Assembly (NCBI GenBank): GCA_002361875.1 | Contig: DERX01000074.1 | Location: 1-30,969, forward strand | From: Ruminococcaceae bacterium UBA3329 | GTDB lineage: Bacteria > Bacillota > Clostridia > Oscillospirales > Acutalibacteraceae | Length of the DNA stretch: 30,969 bases | Reading direction: 5' to 3' | Shown: positions 1 to 7,634 of the stretch, one piece after another | How positions within the stretch are numbered: position 1 is the first letter of the stretch | How the letters are laid out: every line of letters starts with the position of its first letter | Made by a program: the position numbers and the translations under genes | Notes under the pieces: model-generated | Seen by the model: the letters and a program-made list of their open reading frames with translations, nothing else | Databases searched by the model: none | What the model was told of the DNA's origin: nothing

Positions 1-43
1 AAATTGACAAGAGTGCCTTAAAAATTTTATATACATTTCACAT

Positions 44-937
44 TTAATTATTTACTTTATGGCGAACTCGAGGCGAATTTTCTGTTATTATGCCGAAATC
101 AGCGCCCTCGCTTTGATAAAAATCTATAATAGCGGAAAGAGCCTCAAGATTTACTCCGCAAATGTCAATATCGTGCATTAAAATCACTGCATTTTTAGCC
201 TTTTTTGAATATTTTGTCGCTTTTTTTATTTGGTAATCCGCACTCACATTTTTTCCGCCTGCGTCGCCGTTGTCGCAGTTCCAATCGAAATAAATATAGC
301 CTGCCTCTTCGGTGTCCTTAACAAGATTTGTCATTATTCCCCTACAGTATTTTCGGCTTATTGTGTTACTGCTGCCGCCGGGGAAACGGATAATCTTTGT
401 ATCAACGCCCGTTTCTGCTTTAACTAAGTCGTGAATCTTTTCCAAATCGTCAAGAAATGCTTTTTCGGACGAATATATTTCGGGATATTTATGGGAATAC
501 GAATGAAGAGCTATTGCACTGCCTGCGTTTACAATATCCTTCATATAGCTGTTATATTTCCCGTTAATGACAAAAAATGTAGCGCCTATGCCGTATTTTT
601 GGAGCAATGTCAGAATTTGCGGAGTATTTTTCGACGGCCCGTCGTCAAAGGTCAGATAAACCGTAAAATCGGCTTTAGGAAAATAAGCGTTTCCGTTTTT
701 ATCCTTCATATTTTTAAATGTACCGTCCTCAGTACTTTTCTCTGCTTTTGCTTGCTGTTGCGATTGGATATGCGATTCAGTCAGAGTTGCCGTTTCGTTA
801 AGGCTTTCAGGCAATGTTTTTGCCGATTTGCTCTTTTTGACAGATAAAGAAAAGTAAGACAAAAGACAAGCTGCGGCAAGGAAAAAAGTAATAATCAAAA
901 CTGATTTTTTATTAAATTTTACGGTGATAAAATTCAC
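44..937 (-). CDS. Membrane-anchored polysaccharide (peptidoglycan) deacetylase, NodB/CE4 family
   Basis: A 297-residue protein with a short basic N-terminus, one membrane segment at about residues 12-32 and a low-complexity linker to about residue 85, followed by an extracellular NodB homology domain. The family signatures are visible: TFDDGP at 96-101 (catalytic Asp and metal Asp), HSYSH at 145-149 (metal His pair), RFPGG at 184-188 and LMHD around His255. Known members remove N-acetyl groups from peptidoglycan or related glycans outside the cell; PdaA-type members act in spore cortex synthesis and others give lysozyme resistance, and the sequence alone does not decide which. The start is GTG at 937, preceded by a GGGGGTGG ribosome binding site. 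It lies downstream of the trmD terminator, so it is probably expressed from its own weak promoter or by readthrough. Substrate is inferred from the family only. Confidence 0.9.
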   Translation of the reverse strand: MNFITVKFNKKSVLIITFFLAAACLLSYFSLSVKKSKSAKTLPESLNETATLTESHIQSQQQAKAEKSTEDGTFKNMKDKNGNAYFPKADFTVYLTFDDGPSKNTPQILTLLQKYGIGATFFVINGKYNSYMKDIVNAGSAIALHSYSHKYPEIYSSEKAFLDDLEKIHDLVKAETGVDTKIIRFPGGSSNTISRKYCRGIMTNLVKDTEEAGYIYFDWNCDNGDAGGKNVSADYQIKKATKYSKKAKNAVILMHDIDICGVNLEALSAIIDFYQSEGADFGIITENSPRVRHKVNN

Positions 938-963
938 TTTTCCACCCCCACAGCCAATATATG

Positions 964-991
964 AAAAAAGCGGTAAAAAAAATTACCGCTT
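964..991 (-). terminator. Rho-independent terminator after trmD
   Basis: A perfect 9-bp stem, AAGCGGTAA (968-976) with TTACCGCTT (983-991), encloses a 6-nt loop. On the minus strand the stem is followed by a short run of T. It starts directly after the trmD stop codon and closes the ylxM-ffh-trmD operon before the deacetylase gene. Confidence 0.8.
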
Positions 992-994
992 TCA

Positions 995-1738
995 TTATTT
1001 AAATGTATTTTCAAATCCGTTTTCGGATAAAAATTCTATATCTTTCTTTGTAAGCTCTGCCGTTTTCAGCATATCGGGACGAAGGCGTGCCGTCATTAAG
1101 AGCGACTGCTCTCTTCGCCATTTTTCAATATTACCGTGATGACCCGAAAGCAAAATATCAGGCACTCTTTGTCCGTTCCAATCATAGGGTCTTGTGTACT
1201 GCGGATATTCCAAAAGCCCGTTGTAATGGCTTTCAAGCTCCTTTGCCTCGTCATTGGGAAGCACGCCCGGAATCATTCTTGCAACGGAATCCGCAACGAT
1301 AAGCGCAGGCAGTTCCCCGCCTGTGAGCACATAATCACCGACGGAAATCTGCTCGTCAACTACCGTGTCTATAATTCTTTGGTCTATGCCCTCGTAATGT
1401 CCGCAAAGAAGCGTTATTTCGTCAAATTCCGCCAATTCCTTGACTTTTTTCTGCGTGAGTGTTTCTCCGCAGGGGGAAAGATAAATTAAATGAGATTTTT
1501 TGCCCGATTTTTCGCAAATTGCATTGTAACAATCACAAATAGGCTGGGTCTGCATAAGCATACCCATTCCGCCGCCGTATGGTGAATCGTCAACACGGTT
1601 GTGCTTGTCGGCAGAATAATCTCTTATATTTATACAATTTATTTCAATATATCCGTTTTCTCTTGCTCTGCCGATTATGCTTTCGGACAAAACCGCCTCA
1701 CACATTTCCGGAAAAAGCGTCATTATGTTAATCTTCAT
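995..1738 (-). CDS. trmD: tRNA (guanine-N1-)-methyltransferase TrmD
   Basis: A 247-residue SPOUT methyltransferase that methylates N1 of G37 in tRNAs reading CNN codons and so prevents +1 frameshifting; it acts as a cytoplasmic dimer using S-adenosylmethionine. The trefoil-knot signatures are present: LCGHYEGID at 111-119 and SVGDYVLTGGE at 132-142, with the N-terminal MKINIMTLFP start typical of the family. Length is normal (about 240-255). Its start codon lies inside the end of rimM (11-nt overlap), which implies translational coupling. In many Firmicutes rplS (ribosomal protein L19) follows trmD; here a terminator follows at once, so rplS has moved elsewhere. Confidence 0.97.
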   Translation of the reverse strand: MKINIMTLFPEMCEAVLSESIIGRARENGYIEINCINIRDYSADKHNRVDDSPYGGGMGMLMQTQPICDCYNAICEKSGKKSHLIYLSPCGETLTQKKVKELAEFDEITLLCGHYEGIDQRIIDTVVDEQISVGDYVLTGGELPALIVADSVARMIPGVLPNDEAKELESHYNGLLEYPQYTRPYDWNGQRVPDILLSGHHGNIEKWRREQSLLMTARLRPDMLKTAELTKKDIEFLSENGFENTFK

Positions 1739-2243
1739 CGCTGAAAATTCCTTTAATCGGTCTGATTTTTACAATGCCTTCTGTGACATCGGTGCTGACA
1801 ATAAACTCTTTTACAGCAGGGAATAAAACTTCGCCTACCTCGGTTTTAATGCTGTAAACATCGTTTGCACCAGTGCCGATTACATCGGTTATTTCGCCGT
1901 AAACTCTGCCTGAATCCGCGTCAACAACACTGCACCCTATAAGCTCCTGAATAAACCAAGTGCCTTTGGGCAGATGTGCGTCGCTCCGCTTCATATAAAG
2001 CACAGTGCCGCGAAGCGCTCTTGCCTCATCAACGGTTGTAACGCCTTGGAGCATTAAAATTGCAATGTTGCCGTGCGGTCTTGCCGAAATTACCTTAACG
2101 CTTTTTTCCCCATTTGAGTCAAAATAAAGCGTCTTGAATTTTTTTACAAAATCGGGACTGTCGCACCACGGGTCAAAGCGTACCTCGCCCTTAACGCCGT
2201 GTGTTGATACGATTTGACCGAGTTCAAGATAATCTTTAATCAT
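1728..2243 (-). CDS. rimM: Ribosome maturation factor RimM
   Basis: A 171-residue protein with the RimM N-terminal beta-barrel (begins YLELGQIVSTHGVKGEVR, with the family's G-x-I-v-x-t-H-G-v-K-G-e-v pattern) and a C-terminal PRC-barrel (about 90-168; GTGANDVYSI). RimM binds ribosomal protein S19 and helps mature the head of the 30S subunit. Its position between khpA and trmD is the classical one. The ribosome binding site GGTGA lies 7-8 nt before the ATG, and its GG falls in the 3' arm of a small hairpin (see 2254-2287), so initiation could depend on RNA structure. The 3' end overlaps trmD by 11 nt. Confidence 0.96.
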   Translation of the reverse strand: MIKDYLELGQIVSTHGVKGEVRFDPWCDSPDFVKKFKTLYFDSNGEKSVKVISARPHGNIAILMLQGVTTVDEARALRGTVLYMKRSDAHLPKGTWFIQELIGCSVVDADSGRVYGEITDVIGTGANDVYSIKTEVGEVLFPAVKEFIVSTDVTEGIVKIRPIKGIFSDED

Positions 2244-2253
2244 TATAATTTCA

Positions 2254-2287
2254 CCGTAAAGAAATACGGCGAGAACAATGTCTCGCC
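2254..2287 (-). promoter_or_regulatory. Two overlapping hairpins in the khpA-rimM intergenic region
   Basis: In the minus-strand transcript a 7-bp hairpin (GGCGAGA with TCTCGCC, positions 2268-2287) is followed by a 5-bp hairpin (CCGTA with TACGG, positions 2254-2269). They share two bases (2268-2269), so they cannot both form fully. The second hairpin takes in the GG of the rimM ribosome binding site. There is no clear T-run, so this is not a good terminator; processing or translational control is possible. Confidence 0.4.
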
Positions 2288-2312
2288 CTACTTTTTATTT
2301 TGCGACAGATAT

Positions 2313-2546
2313 TCAGTCAATGTCTACCTGTACCTTTTCGCCGCTGCGAACAGCACCTGCTTTTACAATTGTTCTGATTGCCTTTGCGATTCTGCCCTGT
2401 TTGCCGATAACTCTGCCCATATCATCCTCAGCAACATGAAGATGATAAACTGTTATATTTCTTTCATCAGGCTCGTCAACGGTAACTGTAACGGCATCGG
2501 GATTTTCAACAAGTCCCTTTACAATAGTTATAAGAAGTTCCTGCAT
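2313..2546 (-). CDS. khpA: KH-domain RNA-binding protein KhpA (YlqC family)
   Basis: A 77-residue protein consisting of little more than one type II KH domain. The GxxG loop is visible as GKQG within DMGRVIGKQGRIAKAIR (about residues 42-58), the core RNA-backbone contact. In Firmicutes KhpA pairs with KhpB (Jag/EloR) and affects cell elongation and RNA metabolism. The location directly after rpsP and before rimM is the conserved one for this family. The ribosome binding site GAGGAG sits about 9 nt before the ATG. It is co-transcribed with rpsP (14-nt gap). The RNA targets cannot be told from sequence. Confidence 0.93.
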   Translation of the reverse strand: MQELLITIVKGLVENPDAVTVTVDEPDERNITVYHLHVAEDDMGRVIGKQGRIAKAIRTIVKAGAVRSGEKVQVDID

Positions 2547-2560
2547 TTTCTCGGCTCCTC

Positions 2561-2806
2561 TTATTTAATTACGCCGCTCTTTTTAAGGATAACCTTAACT
2601 GTGTCTGTGGGCTGAGCACCGTTCTGAATCCATTTTGCTGCCTTTTCAGCATCAATCTTGATTTCAGCAGGATTCTTCATAGGATCGTATGAACCGATTT
2701 CCTCAATGAATCTGCCGTCTCTCGGATAACGAGAATCTGCTACAACAACACGGTAATAAGGAGCTTTTTTAGCGCCCATTCTGCGAAGTCTGATTTTTAC
2801 TGCCAT
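2561..2806 (-). CDS. rpsP: 30S ribosomal protein S16
   Basis: An 81-residue protein beginning MAVKIRLRRMGAKKAPYYR, the standard S16 N-terminus, and matching the family along its length (VVADSRYPRDGRFIEEIGSY). S16 binds 16S rRNA in the 5' domain and helps assemble the small subunit. An upstream in-frame ATG at 2821 would add five residues, but those codons consist of the ribosome binding site itself (GGAGG, 7-8 nt before the ATG at 2806), so 2806 is the start. It follows ffh after a 55-nt gap that contains only AT-rich sequence and a weak 6-bp hairpin at 2843-2858. Confidence 0.97.
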   Translation of the reverse strand: MAVKIRLRRMGAKKAPYYRVVVADSRYPRDGRFIEEIGSYDPMKNPAEIKIDAEKAAKWIQNGAQPTDTVKVILKKSGVIK

Positions 2807-2861
2807 TTTAAATTCCTCCAAAATATATAAAAATTTAATTTAAAACACTAAAGTGTTTGAA

Positions 2862-4211
2862 TTACATCGGAAATCCGCCGAAACCGCCGCGGCCGCCCAT
2901 TCGTTTCATCATTCTGCGTGAATTTTTGGAATTAAGCTGTTTCATCATTTTCTGCATCTGGCGGTACTGGTTGAGAAGCCTGTTGACATCTTCAACCTGC
3001 ATTCCGCAGCCTGATGCAATTCTGCGTTTTCTTGACGGATTTATTATGTCGGGGTTTCTGCGTTCTTTAAGTGTCATTGACTGAATAATTGCTTTCATTC
3101 GGTCAAGCTGTCTGTCGTCAACATCAACATCCTTGAGCTTTTTGCCCACACCGGGTAACATTCCGAGAATATCCTTCATTGAACCCATTTTTCTGACCTG
3201 CTCCATTTGGTCGAGCAAATCCTCAAGGTCAAATTTATTTTTACGGAGCTTCTCCTCAAGCTTAGCTGCCTTTTTTTCATCAAGAGCGGTTTCAGCCTTT
3301 TCGATAAGCGATAGCACATCACCCATTCCGAGTATTCTTGACGCCATTCTGTCCGGGTGGAAAATATCAAGCTCGTCGAGCTTTTCGCCCATACCTACAA
3401 ATTTAATAGGCTTACCTGTAACCGCTCTTGCGGAAAGTGCCGCACCGCCTCTTGTGTCGCCGTCCATTTTTGTAAGGACAAGACCGTCAATGCCGAGCTC
3501 ATCGTTAAATGTTCCCGCAACAGTTACAGCATCCTGACCGAGCATTGAATCGACAACAAGCAAAATTTCGTGAGGGTGAACCTCGTTTTTAATATTTTTA
3601 AGCTCTTCCATAAGCTCGGTGTCAATGTGCAAACGACCCGCCGTGTCAATAAACACATAATCGTAGCCTTTATCCTTTGCAAGCTTAATAGCCTCTTTAG
3701 CTATTGTGACGGGATTTGTCTGCCCCATTTCAAAAACGGGAACGCCAACCTGCTCACCGACTACCTGAAGCTGTTTAATAGCCGCAGGACGGTAAATGTC
3801 GCAGGCAACAAGGAGCGGTCTGTGATTTTCATTTTTAAGCTTTAAAGCAATTTTTGCGCAGTGCGTTGTTTTACCTGAACCCTGAAGTCCGCACATCATA
3901 ACGACTGTAGGCGGGTGTGAAGCGTACGCCAGCCTTGACTGCGTTCCGCCCATAAGGTCGGTTAATTCTTCATTTACTATCTTGATAACCATTTGCGCAG
4001 GAGTAAGGCTTTCCATTACCTGTGCGCCGATGGCACGCTCGGTAACCTTTTGTGTGAAATCCTTTGCGACTTTATAGTTAACGTCTGCCTCTAAAAGTGC
4101 AAGGCGAACCTCACGCATGGCTTCCTTAACGTCACTTTCAGATAGACTGCCTTTACTTTTAAGACGGCTGAATGCCGCTTCAAGACGGTCGGATAAACCC
4201 TCAAATGCCAT
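2862..4211 (-). CDS. ffh: Signal recognition particle protein Ffh (SRP54)
   Basis: A 449-residue GTPase of the SRP, which binds signal sequences on nascent chains together with the SRP RNA and docks with FtsY. Domain order: N-domain four-helix bundle (1-85), G-domain with P-loop GLQGSGKTT at 108-116, later DTAGRLHID and TKMDGDTRGG motifs, then the methionine-rich M domain (about 330-449) with the RNA-binding region around NPDIINPSRKRRIASGCG. The C-terminus ends in a Gly/Arg/Phe-rich tail (GGRGGFGGFPM), common in the family. The ATG overlaps the end of ylxM by 11 nt, so the two are translationally coupled, as in most Firmicutes. Neither the SRP RNA gene nor ftsY is in the window. Confidence 0.98.
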   Translation of the reverse strand: MAFEGLSDRLEAAFSRLKSKGSLSESDVKEAMREVRLALLEADVNYKVAKDFTQKVTERAIGAQVMESLTPAQMVIKIVNEELTDLMGGTQSRLAYASHPPTVVMMCGLQGSGKTTHCAKIALKLKNENHRPLLVACDIYRPAAIKQLQVVGEQVGVPVFEMGQTNPVTIAKEAIKLAKDKGYDYVFIDTAGRLHIDTELMEELKNIKNEVHPHEILLVVDSMLGQDAVTVAGTFNDELGIDGLVLTKMDGDTRGGAALSARAVTGKPIKFVGMGEKLDELDIFHPDRMASRILGMGDVLSLIEKAETALDEKKAAKLEEKLRKNKFDLEDLLDQMEQVRKMGSMKDILGMLPGVGKKLKDVDVDDRQLDRMKAIIQSMTLKERRNPDIINPSRKRRIASGCGMQVEDVNRLLNQYRQMQKMMKQLNSKNSRRMMKRMGGRGGFGGFPM

Positions 4212-4584
4212 AAAGCTCCTCCTGTTCCGTAAGCGACAGAGCCAGTGTTTTTATTTCAGCTGTTCTGTCATTAATTTCTTTGGAAATGCCGTGTGAAAGA
4301 TTGTAGCTGCAAATTTCATCGGCACACCTGATTATCTCGTTAGCGCTTTTTTCGATTTTACAGATACGCTCAGAAAAATGAAGTTTTTCCTCCATACCGT
4401 AAAGAAGATTTTCAGCACGCTTTATTGCGTCACGCACGCCCTGACGTGTAATCCCCTCGTTTTCGGCGATTTCGGAAAGAGATAAATCGTTATTATAATA
4501 GCAGTCAAGATAACTGCGCTGTTTTTCGGTAAGTGTTTCGCCGTAAAGGTCAAGAAGAATTGAAATCTCAACACTGTTTGCCAA
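4201..4584 (-). CDS. ylxM: YlxM-family DNA/RNA-binding protein, SRP-operon regulator type
   Basis: A 127-residue protein with a sigma-70 region-4-like helix-turn-helix (LTEKQRSYLDCYYNNDLSLSEIAENEGITRQGVRDAI..., split here across residues about 18-56), the hallmark of YlxM/p13. Family members stimulate SRP function or bind ffh-operon nucleic acid; the precise role is not fixed. Start choice: an open frame runs up to 4668, but the family-like N-terminus ANSVEISILLDLYGETLT and a GGAGG site 8 nt upstream mark a TTG start at 4584. The longer frame would start upstream of the promoter and is therefore not expressed from it. It overlaps ffh by 11 nt. Confidence 0.9.
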   Translation of the reverse strand: MANSVEISILLDLYGETLTEKQRSYLDCYYNNDLSLSEIAENEGITRQGVRDAIKRAENLLYGMEEKLHFSERICKIEKSANEIIRCADEICSYNLSHGISKEINDRTAEIKTLALSLTEQEELYGI

Positions 4585-4606
4585 CTTTAACACCTCCGAA
4601 AGAAAT

Positions 4607-4636
4607 ACCCTGTAAAGTTTTATCGCTTTACAGGGT
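4607..4636 (-). promoter_or_regulatory. 11-bp perfect hairpin at the 5' end of the ylxM-ffh transcript
   Basis: ACCCTGTAAAG (4607-4617) and CTTTACAGGGT (4626-4636) form a perfect 11-bp inverted repeat around an 8-nt loop. It begins 3-4 nt after the -10 box, so it spans the expected transcription start. It could be a 5'-terminal mRNA-stabilising stem-loop, a repressor operator, or, since it lies 35 nt after the lipoprotein stop and is followed by ATTTCTTT on the minus strand, a weak terminator of the lipoprotein transcript. Confidence 0.6.
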
Positions 4637-4639
4637 GCT

Positions 4640-4668
4640 ATTATACTAAAACATATTTGATTTGTCAA
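4640..4668 (-). promoter_or_regulatory. ylxM: Consensus sigma-A promoter of the ylxM-ffh-trmD operon
   Basis: On the minus strand the -35 box is TTGACA (4663-4668) and the -10 box TATAAT (4640-4645), both perfect consensus, with a 17-nt spacer. The expected start of transcription is near 4633. The -35 box lies just beyond the stop codon of the lipoprotein gene. This should be a strong housekeeping promoter, suitable for SRP and ribosome genes. Confidence 0.88.
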
Positions 4669-4670
4669 GT

Positions 4671-5204
4671 TTATTTTTTAGGATTTTTAATCTCATCCCA
4701 AGAAATTGAATCCTGCTTTACGGAAGATTCGATTACAATTTTGCCCGTTGTATGTTCAGCCGTTGACGGTGTTGTATTTTCGTTCGACGATGACGGTACT
4801 GTATTTCCGTTCGATGATGACGGTGTTGCATTTCCGTTTGATGATGACGGTGTTGCATTTCCGCTTGTCGGTGACTGCGTACCGGCTGTAGAGTTATTGA
4901 CAGATGTATTATTAGAGGTTGACGGTTTTGATGTTACAATGTAGCCGATATCCTCATAAAAGCCTTCACTGTCAGTTGTTAAAGGCACTTTTTCGCCGTC
5001 AACATTTGTAATGTATTGGTCACCTGATGTATCCTCATATATTTCAACAGTTGTAACCCCGCCGTCTTTACTTGTTACCGTAACAGTCTGAACTACTTTA
5101 TCCGTGCTCTCCTCTGTCTTATCATAGTTCTTGCCCTTGCAGGCAGTAAGTATAACCGTTAACACTAAAATTATTGCAGAAATTAAAAGAATTTTTTTGC
5201 TCAT
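4671..5204 (-). CDS. Putative lipoprotein with Asn/Thr/Pro/Ser tandem repeats, function unknown
   Basis: A 177-residue protein with a clear lipoprotein signal: MSKK, a hydrophobic core, and lipobox LTAC ending at Cys22. After the signal comes an acidic region (about 23-95) rich in Asp, Thr and Val that includes GDQYITNVDGEKVPLTTDSE, then a Ser/Asn/Thr-rich segment. That segment holds a 9-residue unit (NATPSSSNG or close variants) repeated three times at 116-142, with a partial fourth copy. The C-terminus (TGKIVIESSVKQDSISWDEI) is compact and non-repetitive. The layout suggests a membrane-anchored protein with a disordered, wall-spanning stalk. I do not recognise the family. The start has a strong GGGGG ribosome binding site. 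It lies between mutS2 and ylxM, with its own promoter. Confidence 0.8.
   Translation of the reverse strand: MSKKILLISAIILVLTVILTACKGKNYDKTEESTDKVVQTVTVTSKDGGVTTVEIYEDTSGDQYITNVDGEKVPLTTDSEGFYEDIGYIVTSKPSTSNNTSVNNSTAGTQSPTSGNATPSSSNGNATPSSSNGNTVPSSSNENTTPSTAEHTTGKIVIESSVKQDSISWDEIKNPKK
4764..4859 (-). repeat. 27-bp in-frame tandem repeat in the lipoprotein gene
   Basis: About 3.5 copies of a 27-bp unit encode N-x-x-P-S-S-S-N-G/E. The copies at 4806-4859 are nearly identical at the nucleotide level; the copies at the 4764 end have diverged. Copy number changes would alter stalk length without shifting the frame. Confidence 0.85.
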
Positions 5205-5228
5205 AGGAAATTCCCCCTTAATAAACTT

Positions 5229-5257
5229 ATATTAACATAATCAAACATTTTTTTCAA
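5229..5257 (-). promoter_or_regulatory. Sigma-A type promoter of the lipoprotein gene
   Basis: The -35 box TTGAAA (5252-5257) and the -10 box TAATAT (5229-5234) are separated by 17 nt on the minus strand, within the 57-nt gap after mutS2. Each box matches consensus at four or more positions. The start of transcription would fall near 5222, giving an 18-nt leader that is mostly ribosome binding site. Confidence 0.6.
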
Positions 5258-5261
5258 GTAT

Positions 5262-7634
5262 CTATTTAAGCTCTGCTATGGTAACTCCTTCCTCGCCCTC
5301 GCCGAATGTGCCCACGCGGAATGTGCGAATATTCGGATGCTTGCGAAGATAAACATGTATTCCTTTTCTAAGCGCACCCGTGCCTTTGCCGTGGATAATC
5401 GTTATTTCGTTAAGCCCGCTGCGAAGAACCGAATCAATAAACTTATCAAGGTCAAGCATAGCCTCTTCAACGGTTTTGCCCCTTAAATCCACAGAGGATG
5501 CGGCAGAGGCGGTGAGCTTTGACGATCCGACACTCCTCACGGACGAACGCGGCTTTGATTCCGCCTTCTTTTCGCCTATTAAACGAATGTCATCAATGTC
5601 CGCTTTTAACTTCATAAAGCCCGACTGAACTGTAACGGTATTTTTCTTGCTGTCAACAGACACAACCTCACCGTCATTTCCGAGCGATTTAATTTTAACT
5701 CTGTCGCCGATTTTAAGAGGTCTTGGCAAAACATACTCGCCGTCGTCGTTTAAGGAATCGGAAAAATCGTCGATTTTGTCCATCTGCTCGCGCATTGCCC
5801 TTTTGGCTTTTCTTGCGATTTCGTCAAGATTTTTCTGTTTTGCCTGTTCCTTTTTGAGCTGTTCGATTTCAAGTAATAATGAATTGCCTGCACGCCTTGC
5901 ATTTTCGACTATTCTCTCAGCCTCAAGTTTTGCGCGCTCAATTTCTTTTTGATTTTTAATCTCACTGTCAGAGAGCATTTTAAGAGCTTTTTGCTTTTCT
6001 TTTTCTATCTTCTCTTTTTCGTTTAGGAGAGCCTGTTGCTTCTCTTCAAGCTGTTTTCTCGCAGTTTCAAGAGAGTCAACGGCATCCTCAAATTTTGTAT
6101 TCTCTTCTGAAATAAGAGCCTTGGCAAATGAGATGATTTCTCCTGAAATTCCAAGTCTGCCTGCAATTGCAAGTGCGTTTGAACGCCCCGGCATGCCGAT
6201 TAAAAGCCTGTATGTAGGTTTTAAGGACTCAACATCAAATTCACAGCAGCCGTTCTCAACTCTGTCTGTTTTAAGAGCATATTCCTTAAGCTCGGAATAG
6301 TGCGTTGTTGCGGCAATTTTTGCGCCCTTTCTGCGAAGATTTTCGAGGATTGAAACTGCAAGAGCCGCACCCTCAACAGGGTCTGTGCCCGCACCCAGCT
6401 CGTCAATCAAAACAAGACTTTCACTGTCGGCAACATTTAAAATATTGACAATATTCGTCATATGCGACGAGAATGTGGAAAGCGACTGTTCAATGCTTTG
6501 CTCGTCGCCGATATCAGCTAAAATATGCTTAAAAACCGAGATTTTGCTGTTATCGGATACGGGAATCATAAATCCGCATTCAGCCATAGCGGTTAAAAGG
6601 CCGATTGTTTTAATCGACACCGTTTTACCGCCCGTATTTGCGCCGGTTATCACAAGAGAATCAAAGTACTGCCCCAAGCTTATGTCAACGGGGACAACCT
6701 TTTTGCTGTCTATAAGCGGATGCCTTGCCTTTTTGAGATATATTTCGCCGTCTGCATTGAGTACAGGTCTGCTTGCTTTCATTTTGTATGCTAAATGCGC
6801 TTTTGCAAAAATCAAATCAAGTGTTACGGCAGCGTCAAAGCTTACCTTGATTGTTTCCTGAAAGTCGCCTGTCATAACGGAAAGCTCTGAAAGTATTCTT
6901 TCAATCTCGTCTTTTTCCTTACTTTGAAGCACCTTTATTTCGTTGTTTGCATCAACTACCGCTTGCGGCTCAATAAATACGGTTGCGCCGCTGCCCGAGG
7001 TGTCGTGAACCATGCCCGAAACCTCGCCTCTGTTTTCATTTTTAACGGGGATAACAAATCTGCCGTTCCGCTGAGTTACAATGCTTTCACGCAAGAATTT
7101 TGAATAATGTGCCGAATGAATCATTGAATCGAGCTGTTCACGGATTTTGTTTTCAAGGCGGTGCATCTTTCTGCGGATTTCTTTTAGGTCAGGCGAAGCG
7201 TTATCGCTGATTTCCGTTTCGGACAAAATTGCGTTTGTGATTCTTTCCTCCAAATATTTATTGGGATAAAGAGAATTAAAGTAATTATCAAGAGCCGTGC
7301 TCATTCCTGCGCACTTTTCGTGCCAGACCGTTATTTCCCTAACGGTTTTAATTGTGCCCGCAACCTTTAAAAGCTCGCCTGCCGAAAGAGTTGCGCCTGC
7401 CGCCGCCCTTGTCACAGCATTGTTTACATTTTGAAGCCCCGAAAATCCGGGTGCTCCGAATTTTGCAATAAATATGTAGGCGGCCTCTGTTTCGTCGAGA
7501 AGTCTTTGCACCTCAAAAAAATCGCTTTGAGGCGTAATTTCCAAGGCTGCCGCCTTTGCATCGGCACTTCTTGCAGTGTCCGCCAGCATTTGCAGAATTT
7601 TATCTAATTCCAAAGATAAGAAATGTCTGTTCAT
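5262..7634 (-). CDS. mutS2: Endonuclease MutS2 (ribosome-rescue / anti-recombination ATPase)
   Basis: A 790-residue protein, the usual MutS2 length. It has the MutS core and clamp regions but no mismatch-recognition domain, an ATPase with Walker A GANTGGKT at 331-338, a long coiled coil (about 510-625; Glu/Lys-rich), a KOW-like segment (about 645-685) and a C-terminal Smr nuclease domain (713-790) with DLRG at 716-719 and HGKGTG at 748-753. The family suppresses homologous recombination in some bacteria and in Bacillus subtilis acts on collided ribosomes. It is the last gene of the phoH-era-recO block; its ATG overlaps the recO stop (ATGA). I see no strong terminator after it. Confidence 0.97.
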   Translation of the reverse strand: MNRHFLSLELDKILQMLADTARSADAKAAALEITPQSDFFEVQRLLDETEAAYIFIAKFGAPGFSGLQNVNNAVTRAAAGATLSAGELLKVAGTIKTVREITVWHEKCAGMSTALDNYFNSLYPNKYLEERITNAILSETEISDNASPDLKEIRRKMHRLENKIREQLDSMIHSAHYSKFLRESIVTQRNGRFVIPVKNENRGEVSGMVHDTSGSGATVFIEPQAVVDANNEIKVLQSKEKDEIERILSELSVMTGDFQETIKVSFDAAVTLDLIFAKAHLAYKMKASRPVLNADGEIYLKKARHPLIDSKKVVPVDISLGQYFDSLVITGANTGGKTVSIKTIGLLTAMAECGFMIPVSDNSKISVFKHILADIGDEQSIEQSLSTFSSHMTNIVNILNVADSESLVLIDELGAGTDPVEGAALAVSILENLRRKGAKIAATTHYSELKEYALKTDRVENGCCEFDVESLKPTYRLLIGMPGRSNALAIAGRLGISGEIISFAKALISEENTKFEDAVDSLETARKQLEEKQQALLNEKEKIEKEKQKALKMLSDSEIKNQKEIERAKLEAERIVENARRAGNSLLLEIEQLKKEQAKQKNLDEIARKAKRAMREQMDKIDDFSDSLNDDGEYVLPRPLKIGDRVKIKSLGNDGEVVSVDSKKNTVTVQSGFMKLKADIDDIRLIGEKKAESKPRSSVRSVGSSKLTASAASSVDLRGKTVEEAMLDLDKFIDSVLRSGLNEITIIHGKGTGALRKGIHVYLRKHPNIRTFRVGTFGEGEEGVTIAELK

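Noticed and set aside
1..43. TTGACA on the plus strand at 4-9 with an AT-rich -10-like stretch near 27-33.
   Set aside because: It would drive antisense transcription into the 3' end of the deacetylase gene, the -10 match is poor, and the AT-rich context makes chance likely.
230..847. Two plus-strand open frames (65 and 138 codons) opposite the deacetylase gene.
   Set aside because: They are shadows of a well-supported minus-strand gene; they lack ribosome binding sites and family-like sequence.
2843..2858. Inverted repeat AAACAC/GTGTTT between ffh and rpsP as a terminator.
   Set aside because: Only 6 AT-rich base pairs; ribosomal genes downstream need readthrough.
4764..4859. Tandem repeats considered as a CRISPR array.
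   Set aside because: The units are contiguous, have no unique spacers, and are in frame with the lipoprotein.
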